A DNA stretch of 64,000 nucleotides from assembly GCF_030272615.1 (NCBI RefSeq), contig NC_081414.1:823483896-823547895 (forward strand), read 5' to 3'. Below are positions 9,621 to 22,994 of the stretch, piece by piece. The notes under the pieces were generated by a model. The model was not told the DNA's origin and did not search any database. It worked only from the letters and a program-made list of their open reading frames with translations. The translations under genes and the position numbers were made by a program. The DNA comes from Cryptomeria japonica. Taxonomy: Eukaryota; Streptophyta; Pinopsida; Cupressales; Cupressaceae. The stretch's first letter is position 1. Each line of letters starts with the position of its first letter.

Positions 9621-12600
9621 CCTAGGACACCATATGACCCCTTAGGACATAATGTGAACCCTAACGACATGTAAGGGGTTAAATGGTATCCTAAGGGGTC
9701 AGAGGACATTGTATGACCCATTAGGAGACCATATGACCCCTTAGGACACCATATGACCCATAACAACACTATATGGTGTTCTAAGGGGTCACATGGTGTC
9801 CTAAGGGTCATATGGTGTCCTATGACCCCTTAGGACACCATATGACCAATAACGACACTATATGGTGTTCTAAGGGGTCACATGGTGTCCTAAGGGGTCA
9901 TATGGTATCCAAAGGGGTCATAGGACACTATATAACCTGTTACGACACCATATGACCCCTTAGGAAACAATATGGTGTTGTTATGGGTTGTATGGTGTCC
10001 TAAGGGGTCACAGGACACCATATGACCCCTTAGGACACCATACAACCAATAACGACACCATATTGTTCCCTAAGGGGTCATATGGTGTCCTAAGGGGTCA
10101 TATGGTGTTGTAACAGGTCATATAGTGTCTTCTGACCCCTTACAATACCATATAACCCCTTACATGTCGTTAGGGTTCACAATGTGTCCTAAGGGGTCAT
10201 ATGGTGTCCTATGACCCCTTAGGATACCATATGACTCCTTAGGACACAATATGGTGTCGTAATGGGTTGTATGATGTTCTTAGGGGTCATATGGTATCCT
10301 ATGGGGCCATAGGACACCATATGACCCCTTAGGTGTCGTTAGGGATCATATTGTGTCCTAATGGGTCATATGGTGTATTATGACCCCTTAAGACACCATA
10401 TGACCCCTTAGGACACCATACAACCCATAATGACACCATATGGTGTCCTAAGGGGTCATAGGACACCATATGACCCCTTACGACACAATGTGAACCCTAA
10501 TGACATGTAAGGGGTTATATGGTATCCTGAGGGGTCATAGGACACTATATGACCCATTAGGACACCATATGATCCCTTAGGACACCATATGACACCTTAG
10601 GACACAATATGGTGTTGTTATGGGTCATATGGTATCATAAGGGGTCATATGGTATCTTATGACCCCTTAGCACACCATATGACCCCTTAGGACACAATAT
10701 GTTATGGGTCGTATGGTATCCTAAGGGGTCATATGGTGTCCTATGACCCCTTAGGAATCCATATGACCCCTTAGGAGACAATATGGTGTCGTTATGCATC
10801 CTATGACCCCTTAGGACACCATATGGCCCCATAGGACACTATATGGTGTTCTAAGGGCTCACACGGTGTCGTATGGGGTCATATGGTGTCGTATCTTAGG
10901 ACATAATATGGTGTCGTTATGGGTCGTATGGTGTCCTAAGGGGTCATATGGTGTCCTACAGGGTCATAGGACACCATATGACCCCTTAGGACATAATAAG
11001 GTGGCATTATGGGTCGTATGGTGTCCTAAGGGGTCATATGGTGTCCTATGGGGCCATACAACACCATATGACTCCTTAGGTGTCGTGAGGGATCATATTG
11101 TGTCTTAACAGGTTATATGGTGTGTTATGCCCCTTAAGACACCATATGACCCCTTAGGACACCATATGACCCATAATGACACCATATGGTGTCCCAAGGG
11201 GTCATATAGTGTCCTAAGGGGTAATAGGACACCATATGACCCCAAGGACACAATGTGAACCCTAATGACATGTAAGGGGTTATATGGTATCCTAAGGGGT
11301 CGTAGGACACTATATGACCTATTATAACATTATATGACCTCTTAGGACACCATATGACCCCTTAGGACACAATATGGTGTCGTTATGGGTCGTATGGTGT
11401 CCTAAGGGGTCATATGGTGCCTTATGACCCCTTAAGAATTCATATGACCCCTTAGGACACAATATGATGTTGTTATGTGCCGTATGGTGTCCTAAGGGGT
11501 CATATGGTGTCCTATGGGGCCATAGGACACCATATGACCCCTTAGGTGTCATTACGGATCATATTGTGTCTTAACAAGTCATATGCTGCGTTATTACCCC
11601 TTAAGACATCATATGACCCCTTAGGACACCATATGACCCATAATGACACCATGTGGTGTCTTCAGGGGTCATATAGTGTCCTAAGGGGTCATAGGACACC
11701 ATATGACACCTTAGGACACAATGGGAACCCTAACGACATGTAAGGGGTTATATGGTATCCTAAGGAGTCCTAGGACACCATATGACCCCTTAGGACACCA
11801 TATGACCCCTTAGGACACAATATGGTGTCGTTATGGGTCATATAGTGTCTTAAGGGGTCATATGGTGTCCTATGACCCTTTACAACACCATATAACCCCT
11901 TAGGACACAATAAGGTGTCGTTATGGGTCGTATGGTATCCTAAGGGGTCATATGGTGTCGTTATGGGTCGTATGGTATCCTAAGGGGTCATATGGTGTCC
12001 TATGGGGCCATAATAGACCATATGACCCATTAGGTGTCATTAAGGATCATATTGTGTCTTAACCGGTCATATGGTGTGTTATGACCCCTTAAGACACCAT
12101 ATGACCCCTTAGGACACCATACAACCCATAATGACACCATATGGTGTCATAAGGGGTCATATAGTGTCATAAGGGGTCATAGGACACCATATGACCCCTT
12201 AGGACACAATGTGAACTCTAAAGACATGTAAGGGGTTATATCATATCATAAGGCATCATAGGACACTATATGACCTGTTACAACATTATATGACCCCTTA
12301 GAAAACCAGATGACCCCTTATGACACAATATGGTGTCGTTATGGGTCGTATGGTATCCTAAGGGGTCATATGGTGTCCTATGACCCCTTAGAAATTCATA
12401 TGACCCCTTAGGACACAATATGATGTCGTTATGGGTCAAATGGTGTCCTAAGGGGTCATGTGGTGTCCTATGGGGCCATAGGACACCATATGACTCCTTA
12501 GGTGTCGTTACAGATCATATTGTGTCTTAACAACTCATATGGTGTGTTATTACCCCTTAAGACATCATATGACCCCTTAGGACACAATATGACCCATAAT

Positions 12601-14431
12601 GACACCATATGGTGTCCTAAGGGGTCATATAGTGTCCTAAGGGATCATAGGACACTATATGACCCCTTAGGAAACAATGGGAACTCTAACGACATGCAAG
12701 GGGTTATATGGTATTGTAAGGGGTCATAGGACACTATATGACCCATTAGGACACCATATGACCTCTTAGGACACTATATGACCCATAACAACACTATATG
12801 GTGTTCTAAGGGGTCACATGGTGTCATAGGGGGTCATATGGTATCCTATGACCCCTTAGGACACCATATGACCCCTTAGGACATAATATGGTGTCGTTAT
12901 GGGTAGTATCGTGTCATAAGGGGTCATATGGTGTCCTATGACCCCTTAGGACACAATATGGTGTTGTTATGGGTCGTATGGGGCCATAGGACACCATATG
13001 ACCCCTTAGGTGTCGTTAAGGATCATATTGTGTCTTAACGGGTCATATGGTGTGTTATGACCCCTTAAGACACCATATGACCCCTTCGGACACCATACGA
13101 CACATAATGACACCATATGGTGTCCTAAGGGGTCATAGAGTGTCCTAAGGGGTCATATGACACCATATGACCCCTTAGGACATAATGTGAACCCCAATGA
13201 CACGTAAGGGGTTATATTGTGTCCTAAGGTGTCATAGGACACTATATGACCTGTTAGGACACCAGATGACCCATTAGGACACCATATGACCCATAATGAC
13301 ACTATATGGTGTTCTAAGGGGTCACATGGTGTCCTAAGGGATCATCTGGTGTCCTAGGACCCCTTGGGAGACCATATGACCCCTTAGGACACAATATGGT
13401 GTTGTTATGGGTCGTATGGTGTTGTAAGGGGTCATATAGTATTCTATGACCCCTTAGAACACCATATGACCCCTTAGGAAACAATATGGTGTCATTATGG
13501 GTCGTATGGTGTCCTAAGGGGTCATATGGTGTCCTATGACCCTTTAGGACACAATATGGTGTCGTTATGGGTCGTATGGTGTCCTAAGGGGTCATATGGT
13601 GTCCTATGGGGCCATAGGACACCATGTGACCCCTTAGGTGTCATTACGAATCATATTGTGTCTTAATGGGTCATATGATGTGTTATGACCCCTTAAGACA
13701 CCATATGACCCCTTAGGACACCATACGACACATAATGACACCATATGGTATTCTAAGGGGTCATATAGTGTCCTAAGGGGTCATAGAACACCATATGACC
13801 CATTAGGACATAATGTGAATCCTAGAGACACGAATGGGGTTATATGGTATCCTAAGGGGTCATAGGACACTATATGACATGTTAGGACACCATATGACCC
13901 CTTAGGACACAATATGACCCATAACGACACTATATGGTGTTCTAAGGGGTCACATGGTGTCATAAGGGGTCATATGGTGTCCTATGACCCCTTAGGACAC
14001 CATATGACCCCTTAGGATACAATATGGTGTTGTTATGGGTCATATGGTGGCCTATGGGGTCATAGGACACCATATGAACCCTTAGGTATCATTAGGGATC
14101 ATATTATGTCTTAACGGGTCATATGGTGTGTTATGAACCCTTAAGACACAATATGACCCCTTAGGACACCTTATGTTGTCATTATGGGTCATATGGTGTC
14201 CTATGGGATCATAAGACACCTAATGACCACTTAGGATACCATACAACCTATAATGACACCATATTTTGTCCTAAGGGGTCATATAGTGTCCCAAGGGGTC
14301 ATAGGACACCATATCACCCCTTAAGACACAATGTGAACCCTAACGAAATGTAGGGGGTTATGTGGTATCCTAAGGGGTCATAGGAAATTATATAACCCGT
14401 TAGGATACCATATGACCCCTTAGGATGCCAT
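9560..14431. repeat. 20-bp minisatellite array, left part
   Basis: The basic unit is GGACACCATATGACCCCTTA, repeated roughly 240 times with decay. It occurs in both orientations in alternating short blocks (reverse form TAAGGGGTCATATGGTGTCC). A variant landmark (AGGTGTCGTTAGGGATCATA) recurs near 10331, 11078, 11544, 12032, 12500, 13008, 13636 and 14084, giving a higher-order spacing mostly of about 450-510 bp. No gene is visible. Open frames reading GSYGVLRGH are products of the repeat. The array is continued at 21786 after Copia-1. Confidence 0.95.
14427..14431. repeat. Target-site duplication, left side of Copia-1
   Basis: GCCAT here against ACCAT at 21786-21790. The uninterrupted minisatellite unit reads GGACACCATATG, so ACCAT was duplicated and this copy carries one substitution. 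Confidence 0.8.
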
Positions 14432-15917
14432 TGATAAATCAATGATGAACGGATAGTACCAAACTGGTACTGAGAGGGGGGGTGAATCAGTACAGGCAAA
14501 AGCACACTCTTAAACTAGTTTGTCAGTAGATACTGTGCGTTAACAGACAAACAGTAAGACTAGTCCTAAAATAGAGTAGAACCGGCAAGACCCAGAATAA
14601 CAAAGACAAGCATAAACTGGTTGACACGTATCTTCTCATACTATTTAACACTTCATTTCCATTTCACCCTAATGCATGAATAAGTAATCTACCATCAAAG
14701 ATATACATATAAGCAACTAGATCAACATGATTCACTACTTGAAAGAAAACAACATAGCATCACATGAAGAAGACAACACACATGACACACTCATTTTTCA
14801 CGTGGAAACCCAACTGGTAAAAACAATGGTGGGGAAGAATACCCACAAGCTTGTTTTTGAACTCTTTAGAAGTCTACTCTATAGGAGCCTTGTCTGGTTA
14901 AAGACTGATACAATAGGTTCTATTAGGAACCAATCCTGTTAGGGATCACCCAGTTAAGGGATGGCTAGAATACCTAGTTAAGGGTTAAACCCTGTTAAAG
15001 GCTACCTTGTTAGAGGATTTCAAGAACTCAATGGTTTTGAATCACCATGTTAAAGGATTTATAGCAAGCTAGTTAAAGCTACCCTGTTAAGGGATTTCTG
15101 AACTGTTGAATTGGTTAGAGATCAAGAGGTATTACAATGATCTGTTAACAACACTCAATGCTAATGCAGATCCACTTAAGCTCCTCTTCACCTTCTGTAC
15201 TTACACTCTGCAGGTAACACTTCTCTCCTCTGGTCTGGCAAGAATCACGTATCCCTTGTCATGGATATACACACACAACTTTTGCCAACAACCTCAAAAA
15301 GAGACACAACATCGACCTTATAGGAAAATAGATAGGTTGATAGTGTAAACCCTAAACCCTGAACCTGTTAGGTTAAGGAATTCAAACAGTTCAATCCTGA
15401 CCATTGAGCATACTACATTAAATGCAACAATTCTTGATCCAATCTCAAGACTTTCTCCATCATCCATTTTACACTGATTTCATGGCGGCTGATAACCCAT
15501 CACACATTATCACCGTTTACAGACTTCACACATTCCTGAGGTAGATAGGAACAATCTCCTTCATGCAAGATCCTTCACGCGCACAAGGCTTGCATGGCAA
15601 CACAATCTATTCTTCGTTACCATGTTAACTCATCACACAAAGTCACTGGTTGAGCCACACAGGCTTGAAGCACTTCAACTAGAAACCCTGAAGTGGAAAC
15701 TTCCAACCGGTAGTCATTTAATGCTTCCATGTGCCAGTTCCCATAACTATATGCATGTTCACCTTGAACAAACATACCACTTCACTTTGGCACAAATGCT
15801 GGTTCACAGTGTTATACCGGTTCGCACATATGCCAGTTCTCTCCTCTTCAGCATATTGACATCAATGACAACATACAATGTCATTATCTCCTTATACCGG
15901 TTCACATAATGCCAACA
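14432..15917 (-). repeat. 3' LTR of Copia-1
   Basis: Minus strand begins TGTTGGCATTATGTGAACCG and ends TTTATCA. It carries the GTACTGA...TCAGTAC stem-loop at 14467-14493. It aligns along its whole length with 20306-21785. Confidence 0.95.
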
Positions 15918-15935
15918 ATCTCCCTGTTTGGCATT
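15918..15935 (-). promoter_or_regulatory. Polypurine tract of Copia-1
   Basis: The minus strand reads CAAACAGGGAGAT immediately before the 3' LTR (TGTTGG), the position of the plus-strand primer in LTR elements. Confidence 0.8.
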
Positions 15936-16160
15936 GATGGCAATATACAAAGATATCTCTTCACTTCACATCTTCTCCCCCAATTTCTGCTGATATCTTC
16001 TCCACTTCACATCTTCTCCCCCTTTGACAACAATGCCAAAGTGGAGGCACAAGCTTCCTTGTTCTATTATGTTGCTCCCCCTGGGGAGTAGCATCCTTCA
16101 ACACATCAATCCTAAAAAAAATTGACTATGCAATACCTGACTGATGTGGAGCATATACCT

Positions 16161-19100
16161 TTAGTTTACCTCCTGAAGGGGAAACGCCCCTAATTTACCT
16201 CTTAAGTACATAAATGTAGCCTTTGGGAGAGGTTTGGTGAATATGTCTGCTAACTGCTCTTGACTGGAAACATGTTCCAGTGCAATCTCTTTGTTCTGAA
16301 CCTTTTCCCTCAAGAAATGATACTTAAGCTCAAAGTGCTTGGTTGTAGAATGTAAAACCGGATTCTTGGAGATGTTAATTGCACTAGTATTGTCACAAAA
16401 TATACTTACTGGTTCAAATATAGGAACTTTGAAGCCATTTAATACATGCTTCATCCAAATTGTCTGAGTGCAGTTCATGAAAGCTGCAACATATTCTGCT
16501 TCCATTGTAGACTGAGAGATACAACTCTGCTTCTTACTCATCCATGAGACCAGTCTACCACCGAGAAAGAATACACCACCGGTTGTGCTTTTCTAGTCAT
16601 CTACATTGCCTGCCCAATCAGCATCTGTGTAAAATTTCAAGTTGAAGTTCTTGCTATATGGATACCACAATCCATAGTCAACAGTTCTCTTTAGATACCT
16701 AAGAATTCGCTTGACTGCAACCAAGTGGGATTCTCTTGGGCTTTTCTGGAATCTTGTAGTAATGCCAACTACATGTGCAATATCCGGTCTGCTATGCACT
16801 ACATAATGCAACTTACCAATCATTGATTGGTATTCGTTCTCATCAACCAATGCTGAGTCATCTTCTTTGGATAGTTTACAACCAATCACCATCAGAGTAC
16901 CAACTAGTTTGCTATCTTCCATGCCAAAGGTCTTCAACACCTCTTTGACATACTTGGACTGAGTGATAAAGATTCCATCTTTCATCTGTTGGATCTATAG
17001 TCCAATGAAGAACTTAATCTCCCCGATGAGTGACATCTCAAACTTTTTCTCCATCTCATCTACAAACTCATGACTCATCTTGTCATCTCCACCAAAGATA
17101 ATGTCATCAACAAATGCCTCACAGATCAGGATCTGATCTCCTTCAAACTTCAAGTAGATATTGCTATCTTCACTTGTTCTCTCAAATCCAATCTTCACAA
17201 GATGGGACTGCACATGTTCATACCAAGCTCTAGGTACCTGCTTTAGACCATATAAGGCTTTATGTAGCCTACATACCATGTCACTGTCTTCAGATAGGGA
17301 AAACCCATCTGGTTGCTCTATGTACACCTCCTCTTCAAGTACACCATTTAGGAATGCAAATTTTACATCCATTTGATATACTTTGAAACTTTTAAAATCT
17401 GCATATGCAAGAAGCATACGAACTCCTTCCAATCTAGCTACAGGAGCAAAGGTTTCTCCATAGTCTTCTCCTTATTCTTGAGCATATCCTTTGCACACTA
17501 ATCTGGCTTTGTTCCTAATCATTGTGCCATCCTCATTCAGCTTATTTCTGAAAACCCATTTGGTACCAATGATATTTTTATGCTCCAGTTTGGGTACCAA
17601 AGACCATGTACCATTTTTCTCTATTTGGTCAAGTTCTTCCTCCATTGCCTTGATCCAATCTTCATCTTTATGTGACTTTTTGAATGATTTGGGCTCAAAT
17701 TCAGAGATCATACATGAGTTTTCTTTGACCTTTCTTCTTGTAAGGATTCTTGCATTCTTATCTCCTATGATCTGCTTAGGATCATGATTCAGCTTGACAT
17801 GCCGAGGAATGGTCTTGATGGATTCCTCTTGCTTTTCTTCTTCATCCTCATCTCCATCAATATCAGCATCAACATCTACCAGTGTAGGAACACTATTACT
17901 GGTACTTGGTTGACTGACAACCGATTCCTAGAAGGTTACAACCAGTTCATTTACCGCTTGCTTACTGCGAGTTTCCTCAGTTTTCTCAGAGGTTTCATCA
18001 ACTCTTACATTGATGCTTTCTATGATTCTCTGAGTCCTATTATTGAAACACTTGAGAGCTTTGCTCTTGCTGAAATACCCTAGGAATATTCCCTCATCAC
18101 ATTTTGCATCAAATTTTCTCTGGTGCTCACTCCTCTTGATGTAACATTTGCTACCAAACACTCTAAAGTAGCTAGCCATAGGTGTCTTACTGGTCCAATA
18201 CTCATAAGGAGTTTTATCCTTACCTTTCTTGATGAGTACCCAGTTCATTGTGTAGACTACAGTGCTCACCGCTTCTCTCTAAAAGGTGTGAGCTACCTTA
18301 CCTTGAATCAACATGGTTCTAGCTACTTCAACCATAGTCCAGTTATCTTTGCTAGGCCATTCTACTATGGAGTCTAGGGGGCAGATAGTTGTCTCTTGAT
18401 GCCATGTTCTTCACAGTACTTGTTGAATTCATCGGAGGTGAATTCCCCTCGATCAGTTCTCAGGCACTTGATCCTTTTACCGCTTTCCTTCTCCACTAAT
18501 GCTCTGAAAGCTTTGAACTTTACAAAGGCTTTAGACTTGTCTTTCAACAATGTGACCCACATCATTCTTGAGTAGTCATTAGTGAGAATCATGAAGTACC
18601 TATCACCCTGCACACTTCTAGTTTTCATAGGACCACACAAATCAATATGCACAAGATCAAGCAAGTTGTCAGCAGTGAAAGATTTACCTTTAAAGGTTGA
18701 GGAAGACATTTTCCCCAATTGACACTCTCTGCACAAGGTATTATCTAGTTTCCTTAGCACTAGCAACCCTCTAACTACCTTGATCTTACTAGCCTTCACA
18801 ATGTTATCAAAGTTTACATGGCAGAGTCTCCTATGCCATATCTACTATCATCAAATTTAGCCATAAGACATGTACTTATATTTGCATTCAGCTGAAATAG
18901 GTTACCTTTGATCTGCATGCAAGTGGCCACCAATTCCCCATTCTTTCCTTTGATTCTGCACACTCCATTCTTGAATTCGAGAGTGAGACCACTGTCATTC
19001 AGCTAGGCAACACTCAAAAGATCGTGTTTGAGACCATCAACCCAATACACATTGTGATCACTACTCTTTCCATTCAGAGAGATTGACCCTCTGCCTTTGA

Positions 19101-20234
19101 CCATACATGGTGCATCATTACAAAAGAGAACCACACCACCATCATACTCTTCCAAAGATAGAAACTTGCTCCGGTCACTAGTCATATGGTGAGAACAGCC
19201 ACTATCAATGATCCACTCATTGGAATTATCAAACCAAGAGACAAGAGCCTTCTTGTCTGACACATCTTCCTTGATAGCAACAAACATAATATCTTCATTT
19301 CTTCATCCTCTGATTCCTCATCTGTGACACCTTCATCAACTGCCACAAAATAGTTTCTTCGGTTTCCTCCTTTGAATTTCTTGAACCTTTCCGGTTTGTC
19401 CTTGTTGTCGCCATTAGGACAGTTTACAGCAATATGTCATATCTGGTTACAAGAAAAGCATTTCAAAGGAAGCTTACCTCTATATTTGTCAGTTCCTTTA
19501 TGAATTTTCTTGGCAAGGAGAACTTCAAATGCCATCAGAATCTCCTCATCATCCATTTCTCTGCTCTATCTTGGTTCACCACTAGTTCTAGCTTCTTTTC
19601 CTTTCTTGGATGGTATAGCAGAAGCTTTAAAAGCTGATTCAGTCTTTTGAACACTACCATCAAAACTATTTAGCTCATAGGCTGTCAACTTTGCAATGAT
19701 GGAGTCTAGGGATACCTTAGTCTTGTCTATTGATCTTAGCTCCTGAATAGCAGCAACCCTTATTGCATAGATCAATAATATGGAGCTCAGGACTCTTCTT
19801 ACCACAGTGGAATCTTCTATTTTACCACCTGCACTCTTGATATCACCAACAATAGTTTTGATTCTTACTCCATGCTATTGAATAGTCTCACCTTCAACCA
19901 TCCACATGTCTTCAAACTTCTCTCTAAGGCTTTCTTCCTAAGCCTATTTTATATGCTCATCACCGCCATAGATATTTTCAAGAGTATGCCATACCTCTTT
20001 GGGATTTACCTTATCTTGGACATCAATAAACTCAATGTCAGATAAACTACTAATTAGGGCTTCCATGACTTGCCCATTCGCCCGCATCTCTCTCTTTTGG
20101 TCATTGGTGAGAGTACCAGTAGGGGCCACATAGGTCCAGTGTTGAGCACCCATCCTTCTGATGTATATCTGCATTCTGTCTTTCCATAAACTAAAATTTT
20201 CCATGTTAAAATTTGGACCTTCCCTCTTCATCAT
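16161..20234 (-). pseudogene. Copia-1 gag-pol polyprotein (multiple stops and frameshifts)
   Basis: Gag begins near 20234 (MMKREGPNFNMENFSLWKDR). A degenerate knuckle, CFSCNQI-stop-HIAVNC, lies near 19430-19460. The protease DSG is in WIIDSGCSHHMTSD near 19200. The integrase zinc motif ends CRECQLGK, the first Asp is in HIDLCGPM (about 18640) and the second in LRTDRGEF (18450; one Gly of the usual GGEF is missing). The third-acid region NG.AE near 18330 is hit by stops and a frameshift. RT spans 17711-16995 with ALYGLKQVPRAWYE and VDDIIFGG. RNase H follows with [18 protein letters not shown] and [10 protein letters not shown], ending at 16161. Frameshifts occur near 18330, 18900 and 19500; stops at 17472, 16992 and 16590. 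It replicated through VLP-packaged RNA when active; this copy cannot. Confidence 0.9.
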
Positions 20235-20291
20235 TAGACTGGGATCTTTACCTCAAGTGGTTAAGCTTATAACATAGAGGACTTGGAGGAT

Positions 20292-20303
20292 GCTCTGATA
20301 CCA
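20292..20303 (-). promoter_or_regulatory. Primer binding site of Copia-1
   Basis: TGGTATCAGAGC on the minus strand, two bases from the LTR edge at 20306. Identical to the family A PBS, with the same spacing. Confidence 0.92.
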
Positions 20304-20305
20304 AT

Positions 20306-21785
20306 TGATAAATCAATGATGAACGGATAGTACCAAACTAGTACTGAGAGGGGGAGGGTGAATCAGTATAGGCAAAAGCACACTCTTAAACCAGTTTGTC
20401 AGTAGATACTGTGCATTAACAGACAAACAGTAACACTGGTCCTAAAACAGAGTACAACCGGCAAGACCCAGAATAACAAAGACAAACATAAACCAGTTGA
20501 CACGTATCTTCTCCTACAATTTAACACTTTATTTCCATTTCACCCTAATGCATGAACAAGTAATCTACCTTCAAAGATATACAGATAAGCAACTAGATCA
20601 ACATGATTCACTGCTTGACAGAAAACAACATAGCATCACATGAAGAAGACAACACACATGACACACTCATTTTTCACGTGGAAACCCAACTGGGAAAAAC
20701 CACGGTGGGGATGAATACCCAAAAGCTTGTTTTTGAACTCTTTAGAAGTCCGCTCTGTTAGGAGCCTTGTCCAGTTAAAGACTAATACAATAGGTTTTGT
20801 TAGGAACTGATCCTATTAGGGATCACCTAGTTAAGGGATGGCTAGAATACCTAGTTAAGGGTTAAACCCTATTAAAGGCTACCTTGTTAGAGGATTTCAA
20901 GAACTCAATGGTTTTGAGTCACCCTGTTAAAGGATTTATAGCAAGTCGGTTAAAGCTACCATGTTAAGGGATTTCTCAATTGTTGAAGTGGTTAGAGATC
21001 AACATGTATTACAATGATCTGGTAATAGCACTAAATGCCAATGCAGATTTTCTTAAGCTCCTCTTCACCTTCTACACTTACACTCTGTAGGTAACACTTC
21101 TCTCCTCTGGTCTGGCAAGAATCACGTATCCCTTCTCATGGATACACACACACAATGTTTGCCAACAACCTCAGAAAGAGACACAACATTGACCTTAGAG
21201 GAAAATAGATAGGTCGATAGCATAAAACCTAAACCCTGAACCTGTTAGGTTAAGGAATTCAAATGGTTCAATCCTAACCATTGAGCATACTGCATTAAAT
21301 GCAACAATTCTTGATCCAATCTCAAGACTTTCTCCATCATCCATTTTCCACTATTTCATGGCGGCTGATAACCCATCACACATTATCACCGTTTACAAAC
21401 TTCGCACATTCCCAAGGTAGATAGGAACAATCTCCTTCATGCAATATCCTTCATGTGCACAAGCCTTATGTGGCAACACAATCTGTTACCATGTTAACTC
21501 ATCACACAAAGTCACCAATTGAGCCACACAGGCTTGAAGCACTTCAACCAGAAACCCTGAAGTAAAAACTTCCAACCGTAGTCATACAATGCTTCCATGT
21601 ACCGGTTCCCATAACTATATGTCAATTCACCTTGAACAAACACACCACTTCACTTTCGCACGAATGCCGGTTCATAGTGTTATACCGGTTCGCACATATG
21701 TTGGTTCTCTCCTCTTCAACATATTGACATCAATGACAACATACAATGTCATTATGTCCTTATATCGGTTCACATAATGCCAACA
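20306..21785 (-). repeat. 5' LTR of Copia-1
   Basis: 1480 bp. Starts TGATAAATCAATG on the plus strand beside the PBS and ends ATGCCAACA. The stem-loop at 20341-20369 has GTACTGA and TCAGTAT arms (last base changed). ACCAT follows at 21786. Confidence 0.95.
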
Positions 21786-22620
21786 ACCATATGACCCATA
21801 ACAACACTATATGGTGTCCTAAGGGGTCATGTAGTGTCTTATGACCCCTTAAGACACCATATGACCCATTAAGACACAATATGGTGTCGTTATGTGTTGT
21901 ATGGTATCGTAAGGGGTCATATGGTGTCCTATGAATACTTAGGACACCATATGACCCCTTAGGACACAATATGGTGTTGTTATGGGTCGTATGGTGTCCT
22001 AAGGGGTCATATAGTCTCTTATGGGGTCATATGACACCATATGACCCCTTGGGTGTCCTTAGGGATCATATTGTGTCTTAACGGGTCATATGGTGTGTTA
22101 TGACCCCTTAAGACACCATATGACCCCTTAGGACACCTTATGTTGTCATTATGGGTCGTATGGTGTCTTAAGGGGTCATATGGTGTCCTAAGGGATCATC
22201 GCACATGATAAGACCATACTGACCCCATATGGTGTACTAGGGGCTCATATGGTGTCCTAAGGGGTCATAGGACACCATCCCAACCATACTGACACCATAT
22301 GGTGTACTAAGGGGTCATATGGTGTCCTAAGGGGTCATAGGACACCATATAACCCCTTAGGACACAATATGACCCCTAACGACACCTAAGGCGTCATATG
22401 GTATCCTATGACCTATTAAGACACCATATGGTATTGTTATGGGTTGTATGATGTCCTGAGGGGTCATATGGTGTCCTATGACCACTTCGGATAGAATATG
22501 GTGTCGTTATGGGTCCTATGGTAACCTAAGAGGTCATTTGGTGTCTTATGACTCCTTAGGACACCATATGACCCCTTAGGTGTGGTTAGGGGTCATATGG
22601 TGTCCTATGACCCCTTAGGA
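21786..22620. repeat. 20-bp minisatellite array, right part
   Basis: Same unit and mixed orientations as 9560-14431, separated only by Copia-1. A higher-order landmark is at about 22051. The array ends sharply at about 22620, where purine-rich DNA begins. Confidence 0.95.
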
Positions 22621-22850
22621 CCTAGAGAGAGGAGGGAGTGAGGAAGAAACTAAGGGAAAGAGGTGAGAGAGGGAATTAGATGTGTGTAAGGATGAAGAGG
22701 GAGATAGTTTGAGGGATAGGAGAATAAGGGAATTGTGAGAGCTAGAGAGGGGAGGGACAAAGAAGAGTATGTATCTATAAGAATGAAGAGCTCGAGAAGA
22801 GGCAAGGGGACATAGAGAATATGAGATCTAGTTCATAGAGAGAGATGGAA
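22621..22850 (+). repeat. Purine-rich (GA) tract
   Basis: About 230 bp of irregular AGAGAGGAGGGAG-type sequence with few pyrimidines. No gene. Confidence 0.8.
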
Positions 22851-22884
22851 CTACGAGATGGGGGTTTCTATGTACACATTTGGT

Positions 22885-22994
22885 GCTCTCCCTATTTGGC
22901 ATGTGCCAAATGTGATGAATGGACTTTTCCATTTGGCACGTGCCAAATGCAAAAATCCATTCATCACATTTGGCACATGCCAAATAGGGTGAGC
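22885..22994. repeat. Nested palindrome
   Basis: Arms 22891-22923 and 22956-22988 are perfect 33-base inverted copies. The centre holds a perfect 18-bp palindrome, ATTTGGCACGTGCCAAAT (22931-22948), and each arm contains its own TTTGGCATGTGCCAAA palindrome. Weaker pairing (GCTC/GAGC) extends it on both sides. Strong cruciform potential. Confidence 0.92.

Larger units (their letters stand above)
14432..21785 (-). mobile_element. Copia-1: full-length, inactivated Ty1/copia element
   Basis: Order on the minus strand: 5' LTR (21785-20306), PBS, gag, protease, integrase, RT, RNase H, PPT, 3' LTR (15917-14432). The integrase-before-RT order defines Ty1/copia. Length is 7354 bp. It is inserted in the minisatellite with an ACCAT target duplication. 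The two LTRs (1486 and 1480 bp) differ by scattered substitutions and short indels, so it is not recent. Confidence 0.95.

Noticed and set aside
9602-14505. Many open frames reading GSYGVLRGHRTPYDPLGHH-like repeats in the minisatellite
   Set aside because: Three 20-bp units make 60 bases, so a random open frame repeats every 20 residues. The frames occur on both strands, are short and break irregularly. They are products of the repeat, not genes.
9560-22620. CRISPR-like array
   Set aside because: The repeats abut without unique spacers, units are degenerate and in both orientations, and the setting is plant retrotransposons.
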